Shown: one piece after another, positions 25,023 to 33,247 of the stretch
How positions within the stretch are numbered: position 1 is the stretch's first letter
How the letters are laid out: each line of letters starts with the position of its first letter
Source of the DNA: Arhodomonas sp052060015
GTDB taxonomy: Bacteria > Pseudomonadota > Gammaproteobacteria > Nitrococcales > Nitrococcaceae
Assembly (NCBI RefSeq): GCF_052060015.1
Contig: NZ_JBPODZ010000005.1
Span: 186,001-250,000 of the forward strand
Direction of reading: 5' to 3'
DNA: 64,000 nucleotides
Translations under genes and position numbers: made by a program
Notes under the pieces: generated by a model
Database searches by the model: none
The model's input: the letters and a program-made list of their open reading frames with translations, nothing else
What the model was told of the DNA's origin: nothing

Positions 25023-27842
25023 ATGAACGGTGCCTTTGAACGGCTACAGCGCAACTCCTACCTGAGCGGCGGCAACGCCAGTTACATGGAGGCCCTCTAC
25101 GAGGCCTACCTCAATGATCCGGACTCCGTGCCCACGGAATGGAAGCGCTATTTCCAGGGGCTGGAGGCCGGTGATGGCGCCGCCGCCCGGGACGTGCCCC
25201 ACAGCCCGATCCGCGAGCAGTTCGCCGAGCTCGGTCGTCGTCGCGGCCGCGTCGACGGTGCGGCGGCGGAGATGGCGCCGGACGTCGCCCAGAAGCAGGC
25301 GGCGGTGCTGCGCCTGATCAACGCCTACCGCTTCCGCGGCCACCAGCGTGCCGACATCGACCCGCTGCACCTGCGCGACAAGCCCGAGGTCCCTGACCTG
25401 GATCCGGCCTATCATGGGCTGTCCGAGGCGGACATGGACCAGACCTTCAACACCGGGTCGCTGTTCACCGCCGAGCAGCTGACGCTGCGCGAAATCATCG
25501 CCCTGTGTGAGGAGGTCTACGCCGGGAAGCTCGGCTCGGAGTACATGCACATCACGGATACGGCGCAGAAGCGCTGGATCCAGGAACGCCTCGAGCGTCC
25601 GCGGGCCCGGGCCGAGCTGGACGCCGAGAGCCGTCAGCGGGTGCTGCAGCGACTGACCGCTGCGGAGGGTATCGAGAAGTACCTGAACAGCAAGTACGTC
25701 GGCCAGAAGCGCTTCTCGCTGGAGGGCAGCGAGGTGCTGGTCCCACTGCTCGACGAGGTGATCCAGCGCGGCGGCGAGCAAGGCGTGCGCGAGATGGTGC
25801 TGGGCATGGCGCACCGCGGTCGGCTGAACGTGTTGATCAACACCCTCGGCAAGTCTCCCGCCGACTTGTTCGCCGAGTTCGAAGGCGACTACGAGCTGGA
25901 GAATGCCACCGCCGGCGACGTCAAATACCACATGGGCTACTCGTCGGACATCCAGACGCCGGGCGGGCCGCTGCATCTGGCGATGGCCTTCAACCCCTCG
26001 CACCTGGAGATCGTCAACCCGGTGGTGGAGGGCTCGGCGCGGGCGCGCATGCAGCGGCGCCGTGATTTCATCGGTGAGGAGGTGCTGCCGGTGCTGGTCC
26101 ACGGCGATGCCGCCTTCGCCGGCCAGGGCGTCGTAATGGAGACCTTCCAGCTCTCCCAGGCCCGTGGCTTCTACACCGGCGGAACGGTCCACGTGATCGT
26201 CAACAACCAGATCGGGTTCACCACCTCCAACCCCCTGGACTCGCGCTCCACCTTCTACTGCACGGAGGTGGCGAAGATGATTCAGGCGCCGATCTTCCAC
26301 GTCAACGGCGACGACCCGGAGGCGGTGCTGTTCGCCACCCGGGTGGCCATGGACTACCGCAAGCGCTTCCGGCGCGATGTGGTCATCGACGTGGTCTGCT
26401 ACCGCCGCCATGGTCACAACGAGGCCGATGAGCCCGCCGCCACCCAGCCCACCATGTACCAGAAGATCAAGAAGCATTCCCCGGTGCGCAAGCTCTACGC
26501 CGAGCGGCTGGTCGAGGAGGGCGTCCTCGACAAGGACGGGCTTAAGGCCCTGGAGCGGGATTACCGGGACCGCCTCGATGAGGGCAAGGTGGTGGCCCCC
26601 AACATCCTCGACGAGGTCCACAACAAGTTCGCCGTGGACTGGAGCCCCTACTTCAAGGGCGACGGCGATGAGACCGTGGACACCGCCGTCCCGCTGGAGC
26701 GGATTCGTGCCCTGCAGGAGCGGCTGCAGCGCCTGCCGGAGGGCTTCGAGCTCAATCCGCGGGTGGCGAGCATGATGGAGAGCCGGCGCAAGATGGCCGC
26801 CGGCGCCCTGGCCATGGACTGGGGATTCGCCGAGACCATGGCCTACGCCTCGCTGCTCGAGGAGGGCTGGCAGGTGCGCCTGACGGGGCAGGACTCCGGG
26901 CGCGGTACCTTCTTCCACCGCAACGCGGTGTTGCACAACGCCAAGGACGGTACCACCCATGTCCCGTTGAAGGACATCAGCACGGACCCGGCGGACTTCA
27001 CCGTCATTGACTCCCTGCTCTCCGAGGAGGCGGTGCTCGGCTTCGAGTACGGCTACACCACCTCCGATCCCGAGACCCTGGTGATCTGGGAGGCGCAGTT
27101 CGGCGATTTCGTCAACGGCGCCCAGGTGGTCATCGACCAGTTCATCACCTCGGGCCAGGCGAAGTGGGGCCGGCTCTGCGGGCTGGTCATGCTCCTCCCC
27201 CATGGCTATGAGGGTCAGGGCCCGGAGCACTCCTCGGCGCGACTGGAGCGCTTCCTGCAGCTGTGCGCGGAGCAGAACATGCAGGTCTGCGTGCCCTCCA
27301 CCCCGGCGCAGTTCTTCCATATGCTGCGCCGTCAGCTCCTGCGCCCGACGCGCACGCCGCTGGTGGTGATGACGCCGAAGTCGTTGCTCCGTCACAAGCT
27401 CTCCACCTCCGTGCTCGACGAGCTCTCCCGCGGGCATTTCCACCGGGTGGTCGACGAGATCGACGACCTGAAGGTCCGCGACGTCAAACGTGTGGTGGCC
27501 TGCAGCGGCAAGGTCTACTACGACCTCCTCCAGGAACGGCGCAAGAGGGAGCGCAAGGACACCGTCATCGTCCGGGTCGAGCAGCTCTACCCGTTTCCGG
27601 AGAAGGAGCTCGCCGCGCTGCTCAAGCGCCGCTACAAGGGGGCGAAGGAGATCGTGTGGTGTCAGGAAGAGCCGCAGAACCAGGGGGCCTGGTACCAGAT
27701 CCAGCACCACTTGCGAAACTGCATGACCCGGGAGCAGTCGCTCACCTATGCCGGCCGCGACCCCTCCGCCTCGCCGGCGGTGGGCTACGCCAAGCTCCAC
27801 CATGAGCAGCAGCGCCGGCTCGTGGAGGCCGCGCTCGGCTGA
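25023..27842 (+). CDS. sucA: 2-Oxoglutarate dehydrogenase E1 component
   Basis: ThDP-dependent decarboxylation of 2-oxoglutarate and succinylation of E2. 939 residues, normal for SucA. The N-terminal tail SYLSGGNASYMEALYEAYL (E2-binding) is followed by RFRGHQRADIDPL, the AHRGRLNVLINTLGK signature, SPSHLEIVNPVVEG-like and ThDP-site VHGDAAFAGQGVVMET, then VVCYRRHGHNEADEP and the C-terminal transketolase-like domain (RGTFFHRNAVLH, LPHGYEGQGPEHSSARLERF). First gene of sucA-sucB-lpdA. Confidence 0.98.
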   Translation: MNGAFERLQRNSYLSGGNASYMEALYEAYLNDPDSVPTEWKRYFQGLEAGDGAAARDVPHSPIREQFAELGRRRGRVDGAAAEMAPDVAQKQAAVLRLINAYRFRGHQRADIDPLHLRDKPEVPDLDPAYHGLSEADMDQTFNTGSLFTAEQLTLREIIALCEEVYAGKLGSEYMHITDTAQKRWIQERLERPRARAELDAESRQRVLQRLTAAEGIEKYLNSKYVGQKRFSLEGSEVLVPLLDEVIQRGGEQGVREMVLGMAHRGRLNVLINTLGKSPADLFAEFEGDYELENATAGDVKYHMGYSSDIQTPGGPLHLAMAFNPSHLEIVNPVVEGSARARMQRRRDFIGEEVLPVLVHGDAAFAGQGVVMETFQLSQARGFYTGGTVHVIVNNQIGFTTSNPLDSRSTFYCTEVAKMIQAPIFHVNGDDPEAVLFATRVAMDYRKRFRRDVVIDVVCYRRHGHNEADEPAATQPTMYQKIKKHSPVRKLYAERLVEEGVLDKDGLKALERDYRDRLDEGKVVAPNILDEVHNKFAVDWSPYFKGDGDETVDTAVPLERIRALQERLQRLPEGFELNPRVASMMESRRKMAAGALAMDWGFAETMAYASLLEEGWQVRLTGQDSGRGTFFHRNAVLHNAKDGTTHVPLKDISTDPADFTVIDSLLSEEAVLGFEYGYTTSDPETLVIWEAQFGDFVNGAQVVIDQFITSGQAKWGRLCGLVMLLPHGYEGQGPEHSSARLERFLQLCAEQNMQVCVPSTPAQFFHMLRRQLLRPTRTPLVVMTPKSLLRHKLSTSVLDELSRGHFHRVVDEIDDLKVRDVKRVVACSGKVYYDLLQERRKRERKDTVIVRVEQLYPFPEKELAALLKRRYKGAKEIVWCQEEPQNQGAWYQIQHHLRNCMTREQSLTYAGRDPSASPAVGYAKLHHEQQRRLVEAALG

Positions 27843-27909
27843 CCCGGTCGCCGCGTATCGCCCATAACCTCGGCCCGACGGGCCGCCCAGGACAACAAGC
27901 GAGGAATCG

Positions 27910-29220
27910 ATGAGTATCGAAGTCAAGGTACCCGCACTGCCCGAATCCGTGACCGAGGCTACCGTGGTCACCTGGCACAAGCAGCCCGGTGACGCGGTGG
28001 AGCGCGATGAGAATCTGGTGGACATCGAGACCGATAAGGTCGTGCTCGAGGTCCCGGCCCCGGATGACGGCGTGCTCGGCGAAATCCTCAAGGGCGAGGG
28101 CGATACGGTCACCGCCGGTGAGGTGGTCGCCACCTTGACCGAAGGCGGCGGCGAGGCAAAGCCTGCGGCCGCCGAGAAGGAGGCCGCTGCCCCGGAACCC
28201 GAGCCCGCCGCAGCCGCGCCGGAACCGGAGCCCGAGAAGACTACCCCGGCCGAGGCCCCGGTGGCGGCGGACGAGGATCTCGCCCCGGCGGTGCGCCGCC
28301 TGGTCGCCGAGCACGATCTGGATCCCGCAAAGATCGAGGGCAGTGGCCGCGGCGGGCGAATTACCAAGGAGGACGTGGTGCGCTACTTGGAGGGCGCCGG
28401 CGAGGGCGCTGGCGGGGCCGCCGAGCGCCGCCCCCGCGAGCCCGAGCCCGCCGGACGCCGCAGCGAGGCCCCGGCGGAGACCCAGTCCCCCGAGGCCCCG
28501 GCGGTCTCCGCTGCCGGCGAGCGCCCCGAGCGCCGGGTACCGATGACCCGGCTGCGCCAGCGCATCGCCGAGCGCCTGGTGGAGGCGCAGCAGACCGCAG
28601 CCATGCTCACCACCTTCAACGAGGTGAACATGCAGCCGGTCATGGACATCCGCGCCCGCTACAAGGAGCGCTTCGAGAAGACCCACGGGATCAAGCTCGG
28701 CTTCATGTCCTTCTTCGTGAAGGCAGCGGTGGAGGCGCTCAAGCGCTACCCGGCGGTCAATGCCTCCATCGACGGCACCGACATCATCTATCACGGCTAC
28801 TACGACATCGGCATCGCCGTTTCCACCGAGCGTGGCCTCATGGTGCCGGTGCTGCGCAACGCCGATCAGCTCTCCTATGCCGAGATCGAGGCGGGGATCA
28901 CTGATTTCGGCAAGCGCGCCAAGGAGGGCAAGATCGGCCTCGACGAGCTCACCGGCGGCACCTTTACCATCACCAACGGCGGCATCTTCGGCTCGCTGGT
29001 CTCCACGCCCATCCTCAACCCGCCTCAGAGCGGCATCCTCGGCATGCATAAGATCCAGGAACGGCCCATGGCGGTGGATGGCGAGGTCAAGATCCAGCCG
29101 ATGATGTATCTGGCCCATTCCTACGACCACCGCATTATCGATGGCCGTGAAGCCGTGCAGTTCCTGGTCGCCATCAAGGAGGTCCTCGAGGACCCGGCCC
29201 GGTTGCTGCTCGAGGTGTAA
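27910..29220 (+). CDS. sucB: Dihydrolipoyllysine succinyltransferase (2-oxoglutarate dehydrogenase E2)
   Basis: E2 core of the 2-oxoglutarate dehydrogenase complex. 436 residues in three domains: lipoyl domain with the modified Lys in DIETDKVVLEV (residues 1-78), a long Ala/Pro/Glu linker, peripheral-subunit-binding domain (APAVRRLVAEHDLDPAKIEG, GRITKEDVV), a second flexible linker, and the catalytic domain (VPMTRLRQRIAERLVEAQ to YDHRIIDGREAVQFL; the usual His and Asp of HxxxDG are in DHRIIDG). It lies 67 bp after sucA with SD-like GCGAGGAATCG. Confidence 0.97.
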   Translation: MSIEVKVPALPESVTEATVVTWHKQPGDAVERDENLVDIETDKVVLEVPAPDDGVLGEILKGEGDTVTAGEVVATLTEGGGEAKPAAAEKEAAAPEPEPAAAAPEPEPEKTTPAEAPVAADEDLAPAVRRLVAEHDLDPAKIEGSGRGGRITKEDVVRYLEGAGEGAGGAAERRPREPEPAGRRSEAPAETQSPEAPAVSAAGERPERRVPMTRLRQRIAERLVEAQQTAAMLTTFNEVNMQPVMDIRARYKERFEKTHGIKLGFMSFFVKAAVEALKRYPAVNASIDGTDIIYHGYYDIGIAVSTERGLMVPVLRNADQLSYAEIEAGITDFGKRAKEGKIGLDELTGGTFTITNGGIFGSLVSTPILNPPQSGILGMHKIQERPMAVDGEVKIQPMMYLAHSYDHRIIDGREAVQFLVAIKEVLEDPARLLLEV

Positions 29221-29258
29221 GCGCTTTACCGACTATCCCCTATCTTTCAGGAGTCAAC

Positions 29259-30680
29259 ATGGCCAATTCCTACGACGTCATCGTCATCGGCGCCGGCCCG
29301 GCGGGCTACGTGGCGGCCATCCGCGCCGCCCAGCTGGGCATGAGCGTGGCCTGCGTCGACGAGTTCCGGCGCAAGGGCAGTGAGCCCGCCCTTGGCGGCA
29401 CCTGCCTGAACGTCGGCTGCATCCCCTCGAAGGCGCTGCTGGATTCCTCCGAGCAGTACCATAAGGTCCAAGGAGAGCTCGCCGGCCATGGGATCAAGGT
29501 CGGCGACGTCTCCCTGGACGTCCCCAAGATGATCGCCCGCAAGGACAAGGTGGTGGCCGATCTCACCGGCGGCATCCAGCAGCTGTTCAAGGCCAATAAG
29601 ATCGAGTGGCTGCAAGGCCACGGTAAGCTGCTCACCGACCGCCGGGTGGAGTTCACGCCGCATAAGGGCAAGGCCCAAACGCTGGAGGCCACCAATGTGA
29701 TCCTGGCCACTGGATCGCGGCCCATCGAGATCGGCGCCGCGCCCACCGATGGCGAGCGGGTGCTGAACTCCGATGGCGCGCTGGAGATGACCGAGGTCCC
29801 CAAGCGCCTCGGCGTCATCGGCGCCGGCGTCATCGGCCTGGAGATGGGCAGCGTCTGGGACCGGCTGGGCTCCAAGGTGGTGCTGCTCGAGGCCCAGGAC
29901 GAGTTCCTGGCGCCGGTGGATCACCAGGTCTCGCGCGACGCGAAGAAGCACTTCGAGAAGCAGGGCCTCGAGATCCGACTGGGTTGTCGGGTCACCGAGA
30001 CCCGCAAGGGCAAGAATGTCTCGGTGCACTACGAAGACAAGGATGGCAGCCAGAGCCTGCAGGTGGACAAGCTCATCGTCTCGGTGGGCCGGCGACCCAA
30101 CACCGAGGACCTGGCCCACGAGGACGTGGACCTGCTCACCGACGAGCGCGGTTTCGTCCACGTCAATGATTATTGCGAGACCAACATCCCCGGCGTCTAT
30201 GCCGTGGGCGATGTGGTCCGGGGCCCCATGCTCGCCCATAAGGGCAGCGAGGAGGGCGTGATGGTGGCCGAGCGCATTGCCGGCAAACCCGGTCATGTCA
30301 ACTACGAGACCATCCCGTGGGTGATCTACACCGAACCGGAGATCGCCTGGGTGGGACGCACCGAGAAGCAACTCAAGGAGGCGGGTATCCCGTTTCGCAC
30401 CGGTACCTTCGGCTTCGCGGCCAATGGCCGTGCCCGCGCCATGGATCGCACCGAGGGACTGGTCAAGATCCTGGCCCACGCCGAGACCGACCGGATCCTG
30501 GGCGTGCATATCTGTGGCTCCCAGGCCTCCGAGGTGATCGCCGAGTGTGTGGTCGCCATGGAGTTCGCGGCCAGTGCCGAGGACCTGGCGCGGACCATCC
30601 ATGCCCATCCCACCCTCTCGGAGTCCGTTCACGAGGCGGCCCTCGGGGTCGATAAAAGGGCCATCCACAAGGCGAACTGA
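29259..30680 (+). CDS. lpdA: Dihydrolipoyl dehydrogenase (E3)
   Basis: FAD enzyme that re-oxidises the dihydrolipoyl arm with NAD+. 473 residues. FAD-binding VIVIGAGPAGYVAAIRAAQLG, redox-active disulfide GGTCLNVGCIPSKALL, NAD-binding GVIGAGVIGLEMGSVW, FAD GVYAVGDVVRGPMLAHKG and the C-terminal catalytic His-Glu (HAHPTLSESVHEA). Last gene of the suc operon, followed by a strong terminator; it may also serve the pyruvate dehydrogenase complex. Confidence 0.97.
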   Translation: MANSYDVIVIGAGPAGYVAAIRAAQLGMSVACVDEFRRKGSEPALGGTCLNVGCIPSKALLDSSEQYHKVQGELAGHGIKVGDVSLDVPKMIARKDKVVADLTGGIQQLFKANKIEWLQGHGKLLTDRRVEFTPHKGKAQTLEATNVILATGSRPIEIGAAPTDGERVLNSDGALEMTEVPKRLGVIGAGVIGLEMGSVWDRLGSKVVLLEAQDEFLAPVDHQVSRDAKKHFEKQGLEIRLGCRVTETRKGKNVSVHYEDKDGSQSLQVDKLIVSVGRRPNTEDLAHEDVDLLTDERGFVHVNDYCETNIPGVYAVGDVVRGPMLAHKGSEEGVMVAERIAGKPGHVNYETIPWVIYTEPEIAWVGRTEKQLKEAGIPFRTGTFGFAANGRARAMDRTEGLVKILAHAETDRILGVHICGSQASEVIAECVVAMEFAASAEDLARTIHAHPTLSESVHEAALGVDKRAIHKAN

Positions 30681-30702
30681 CCGGCGGTCATCCCCGGCCT
30701 CG

Positions 30703-30729
30703 ACGAAAGCCGCCTGGGGGCGGCTTTTT
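30703..30729 (+). terminator. Rho-independent terminator after lpdA
   Basis: GCCGCC-TGGG-GGCGGC (30709-30724) with AAA before and TTTTT after, the classic intrinsic terminator form, 23 bp after the lpdA stop codon. Confidence 0.85.
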
Positions 30730-30794
30730 CGTATGCGAATGCGTGTCTTCGGCAGGGTGATCGTGAAGCAGGGCAATCCACGGCCGACGCGTTC

Positions 30795-30809
30795 ATTGTG
30801 TTTCACAAT
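30795..30809. promoter_or_regulatory. ATTGTG-TTT-CACAAT dyad upstream of prpB
   Basis: Perfect 6-3-6 inverted repeat in an AT-rich stretch about 200 bp before prpB. Candidate upstream binding site for a regulator of the propionate genes; the protein is not identified, and no regulator gene adjoins the cluster. Confidence 0.35.
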
Positions 30810-30884
30810 ACAGAACGTCCGAAAGCGCGTGAAGAACCCATCTTCCATCATTTTTGTTTTGTAACCATTTGTTCTGAAAACGAT

Positions 30885-30914
30885 TTGGGAATCGCCTTTA
30901 CGCTAGCGTAAACT
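30885..30914 (+). promoter_or_regulatory. Candidate prpB promoter/operator with 16-bp palindrome
   Basis: TTTACGCTAGCGTAAA (30897-30912) is a perfect palindrome, flanked by further CGCC / GGCG complementarity. It sits between TTGGGA (30885-30890) and TAAACT (30909-30914), an 18-bp spacer. An operator in an over-long spacer is the MerR-family layout, and the half-site TTTACG resembles LiuR-type MerR sites as I remember them. This is inference. Confidence 0.4.
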
Positions 30915-31003
30915 GGCGAACCCCGGACGCGGACGGTAGGTAACCGCCCCGCGACCGCCGCATCCCCCGGCCCGCCAGGGCCTACGGCAAGGGAGAGGAA
31001 ACC

Positions 31004-31888
31004 ATGCCAACACTGGAATCCGCAGGCCGGCGCTTCCGTCGCGCCGTCGAAGAGGAGCGGCCACTGCAGGTGGCCGGCACCATCAATGCCTACGCGGCCT
31101 TGCTCGCCCAGCGCGCCGGCTTCCGCGCCATCTATCTCTCCGGCGGTGGCGTCGCCAACGCCTCCTTCGGCTTGCCGGACCTTGGCATCACCCAGCTGGC
31201 CGATGTCGCCGAGGATGTCCGCCGCATCACCGCGGTGTGCGACACGCCGTTGCTGGTGGACATCGACACCGGCTGGGGTGGGGCCTTCAATATCGCCCGT
31301 ACCATCCAGGAGCTCACCCGCGCCGGCGCCGCCGCCGTGCACATCGAGGATCAGGTCCAGGCCAAGCGCTGCGGCCACCGCCCCGGCAAGGCCCTGGTCT
31401 CCAAGGAGGAGATGGTGGACCGCGTGAAGGCGGCGGTGGATGCCCGCTACGACGAGCAGTTCGTCATTATGGCGCGCACCGACGCCTATGCGGGGGAGGG
31501 CCTGGAGTCCGCTGTGGAGCGGGCCAATGCCTACGTGGAGGCCGGTGCGGACATGATCTTCGCCGAGGCGTTGCACACCCTCGACGAGCTCTCCGCCTTT
31601 GCCGGGCGTGTCTCCGTGCCGGTGCTCGCCAATATCACCGAGTTCGGCAAGACCCCGCTGTTCACCGTCGACGAGCTGCGTGGCGCCGGGGCCTCCCTGG
31701 TCCTGTATCCGCTCTCGGCGTTCCGGGCCATGAGCCGCGCGGCCGAGCAGGTCTACGCCGCTATCCGCCAGGACGGCACCCAGCAGGCGGTCACCGACAT
31801 CATGCAGACCCGCAACGAGCTCTACGAGGTCCTCGGCTACCACGACTACGAGCGCAAGCTCGATGAGCTGTTCTCGCGGGACGAGTGA
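31004..31888 (+). CDS. prpB: 2-Methylisocitrate lyase
   Basis: Cleaves 2-methylisocitrate to pyruvate and succinate, the last step of the methylcitrate cycle. 294 residues of the ICL/PEPM TIM-barrel family. Metal and catalytic sites: LLVDIDTGWGG, HIEDQVQAKRCGHRPGK with the catalytic KRCGH, and IMARTDAYA. The prp cluster then continues with prpC 31 bp downstream. AGGGAGAGG precedes the ATG. Confidence 0.96.
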   Translation: MPTLESAGRRFRRAVEEERPLQVAGTINAYAALLAQRAGFRAIYLSGGGVANASFGLPDLGITQLADVAEDVRRITAVCDTPLLVDIDTGWGGAFNIARTIQELTRAGAAAVHIEDQVQAKRCGHRPGKALVSKEEMVDRVKAAVDARYDEQFVIMARTDAYAGEGLESAVERANAYVEAGADMIFAEALHTLDELSAFAGRVSVPVLANITEFGKTPLFTVDELRGAGASLVLYPLSAFRAMSRAAEQVYAAIRQDGTQQAVTDIMQTRNELYEVLGYHDYERKLDELFSRDE

Positions 31889-31919
31889 CCCACCGGATCC
31901 AATCTCAAGGAGAGCGAAG

Positions 31920-33044
31920 ATGACTGAAAAGAAAACCGGGGCCGGGCTCCGCGGTATGACCGCCGGCGAGACTGCCCTGTGCACCGTGGGCATCAAGGGT
32001 ACCGGCCTGACCTATCGCGGCTACGACATCCACGACCTCGCCGAGCAGGCCGAGTTCGAGGAGGTCGCCTACCTCTTGCTCTACGGCAAGCTCCCCAACC
32101 GCAGCGAGCTCGCCGACTACAAGCGCCGGCTCAAGGGCATGCGCGATCTGCCGCAGCCCCTGAAGGAGGTGCTCGAGCGCATCCCTGCCGATGCCCATCC
32201 CATGGACGTAATGCGCACCGGCTGCTCCATGCTCGGCAATTTGGAAACCGAGCAGGACTTCAGCGAACAGCAGGACAAGGCCGACCGCATCCTCGCCGTG
32301 CTGCCCGGCATCATCACCTACTGGTACCGCTACTCCCATGACGGCGTACGCGTTGACCCGGCTACCGATGACGACTCCATCGGCGCGCAGTTCCTGCACC
32401 TGCTCCATGGCGAGGCCCCCAACGCCACCCATGAAAAAGTGATGCACGCCTCGCTGATCCTCTACGCGGAGCACGAGTTCAACGCCTCGACCTTCACCGC
32501 GCGGGTTTGTGCCTCCACCCTCTCGGACATGCACTCCTGTGTCACCGGTGCCATCGGATCGCTGCGCGGACCGCTCCATGGCGGTGCCAACGAGGCTGCC
32601 ATGGCCATGATCGAGCAGTGGTCCGACCCGGACGAGGCGGAGCGCGAGATCCTCGGCATGCTCGAGCGCAAGGACAAGATCATGGGCTTCGGCCACGCGG
32701 TCTATCGGGATAAGGACCCGCGCAATGCCATTATCAAGGCATGGTCGAAAAAGCTCGCCGAGGAGGTGGGGGACACGGTGCTCTACCCGGTCTCCGAGCG
32801 CGTCGCGGATGTCATGTGGCGCGAGAAGAAGCTCTTCCCCAACGCGGACTTCTTCCACGCCAGCGCCTACCACTTCATGGGTATCCCCACCAAGCTCTTC
32901 ACCCCCATCTTCGTGATGTCCCGGGTGACCGGCTGGTGCGCCCATGTCTTCGAGCAGCGCGCCAATAACCGCATCATCCGCCCGAACGCGGAGTACACTG
33001 GCCCGGACCTGCAGGAGTTCGTGCCCATCGACCAGCGCGACTGA
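31920..33044 (+). CDS. prpC: 2-Methylcitrate synthase
   Basis: Condenses propionyl-CoA with oxaloacetate. 374 residues from ATG 31920 (SD AAGGAGAG), shorter than housekeeping type I citrate synthase and typical of PrpC. Citrate-synthase-fold motifs: GLTYRGYDIHDLAEQAEFEE, the catalytic His in LRGPLHGGANEAAM, MGFGHAVYRDKDPRN and the Asp-containing ADFFHASAYHFMGIP. The C-terminal ANNRIIRPNAEYTGP block completes the substrate pocket. Confidence 0.96.
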   Translation: MTEKKTGAGLRGMTAGETALCTVGIKGTGLTYRGYDIHDLAEQAEFEEVAYLLLYGKLPNRSELADYKRRLKGMRDLPQPLKEVLERIPADAHPMDVMRTGCSMLGNLETEQDFSEQQDKADRILAVLPGIITYWYRYSHDGVRVDPATDDDSIGAQFLHLLHGEAPNATHEKVMHASLILYAEHEFNASTFTARVCASTLSDMHSCVTGAIGSLRGPLHGGANEAAMAMIEQWSDPDEAEREILGMLERKDKIMGFGHAVYRDKDPRNAIIKAWSKKLAEEVGDTVLYPVSERVADVMWREKKLFPNADFFHASAYHFMGIPTKLFTPIFVMSRVTGWCAHVFEQRANNRIIRPNAEYTGPDLQEFVPIDQRD

Positions 33045-33066
33045 CCCGCCGGGCCAAATCAGGTGC

Positions 33067-33103
33067 GTAGGGCGGGTGGAGCGGCAACGCCGCGCAACCT
33101 GCC
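33067..33103. repeat. 37-bp hairpin repeat, copy 1
   Basis: First of three related 37-bp units between prpC and acnD. Unit begins GTAGGGCGGGTGGAGCGGC and ends GCGCAACCTGCC; its ends are imperfectly complementary (GGCGGGT with ACCTGCC), so each unit can fold. Confidence 0.6.
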
Positions 33104-33118
33104 GGGATCACAAGCGAG

Positions 33119-33155
33119 GTAGGGTGCGTGGAGCGGCGGCGCTGTGTAACGCACC
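33119..33155. repeat. 37-bp hairpin repeat, copy 2
   Basis: Second unit, beginning GTAGGGTGCGTGGAGCGGC and ending GTAACGCACC. The arms GGTGCGT and ACGCACC are perfectly complementary. The wording GGTGCGTGGAGCG is like an interspersed repeat found in many proteobacteria, as I recall it. Confidence 0.65.
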
Positions 33156-33185
33156 AACAGGCCTCTGGAAACGAGATGCAGCGAC

Positions 33186-33222
33186 GTGGGGTGGGTCGAG
33201 CGGCATTGCCGCGCAACCCGCC
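33186..33222. repeat. 37-bp hairpin repeat, copy 3
   Basis: Third unit, beginning GTGGGGTGGGTCGAGCGGC and ending GCGCAACCCGCC, with arms GGTGGGT and ACCCGCC imperfectly complementary. It ends 25 bp before the acnD start, so it could affect acnD translation or mRNA stability. Confidence 0.6.
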
Positions 33223-33247
33223 TTTGCACACGGTGGGTAAACCGACG

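Noticed and set aside
24776..25039. 87-codon gene upstream of sucA
   Set aside because: No ribosome site, Ala/Pro/Arg/Ser-biased composition, overlaps the sucA start and the regulatory palindrome.
25044..28367. A 1107-codon open frame antisense to sucA and sucB, and similar long antisense frames over topA (2700-4625) and acnD (33059-35299)
   Set aside because: They mirror real genes in GC-rich DNA, where the complementary frame lacks stops. Their translations show low-complexity Leu/Val/Gly/His-rich sequence with no domain.
33067..33222. CRISPR array
   Set aside because: Only three diverged 37-bp units with unequal spacers (15 and 30 bp), themselves foldable, and no cas genes.
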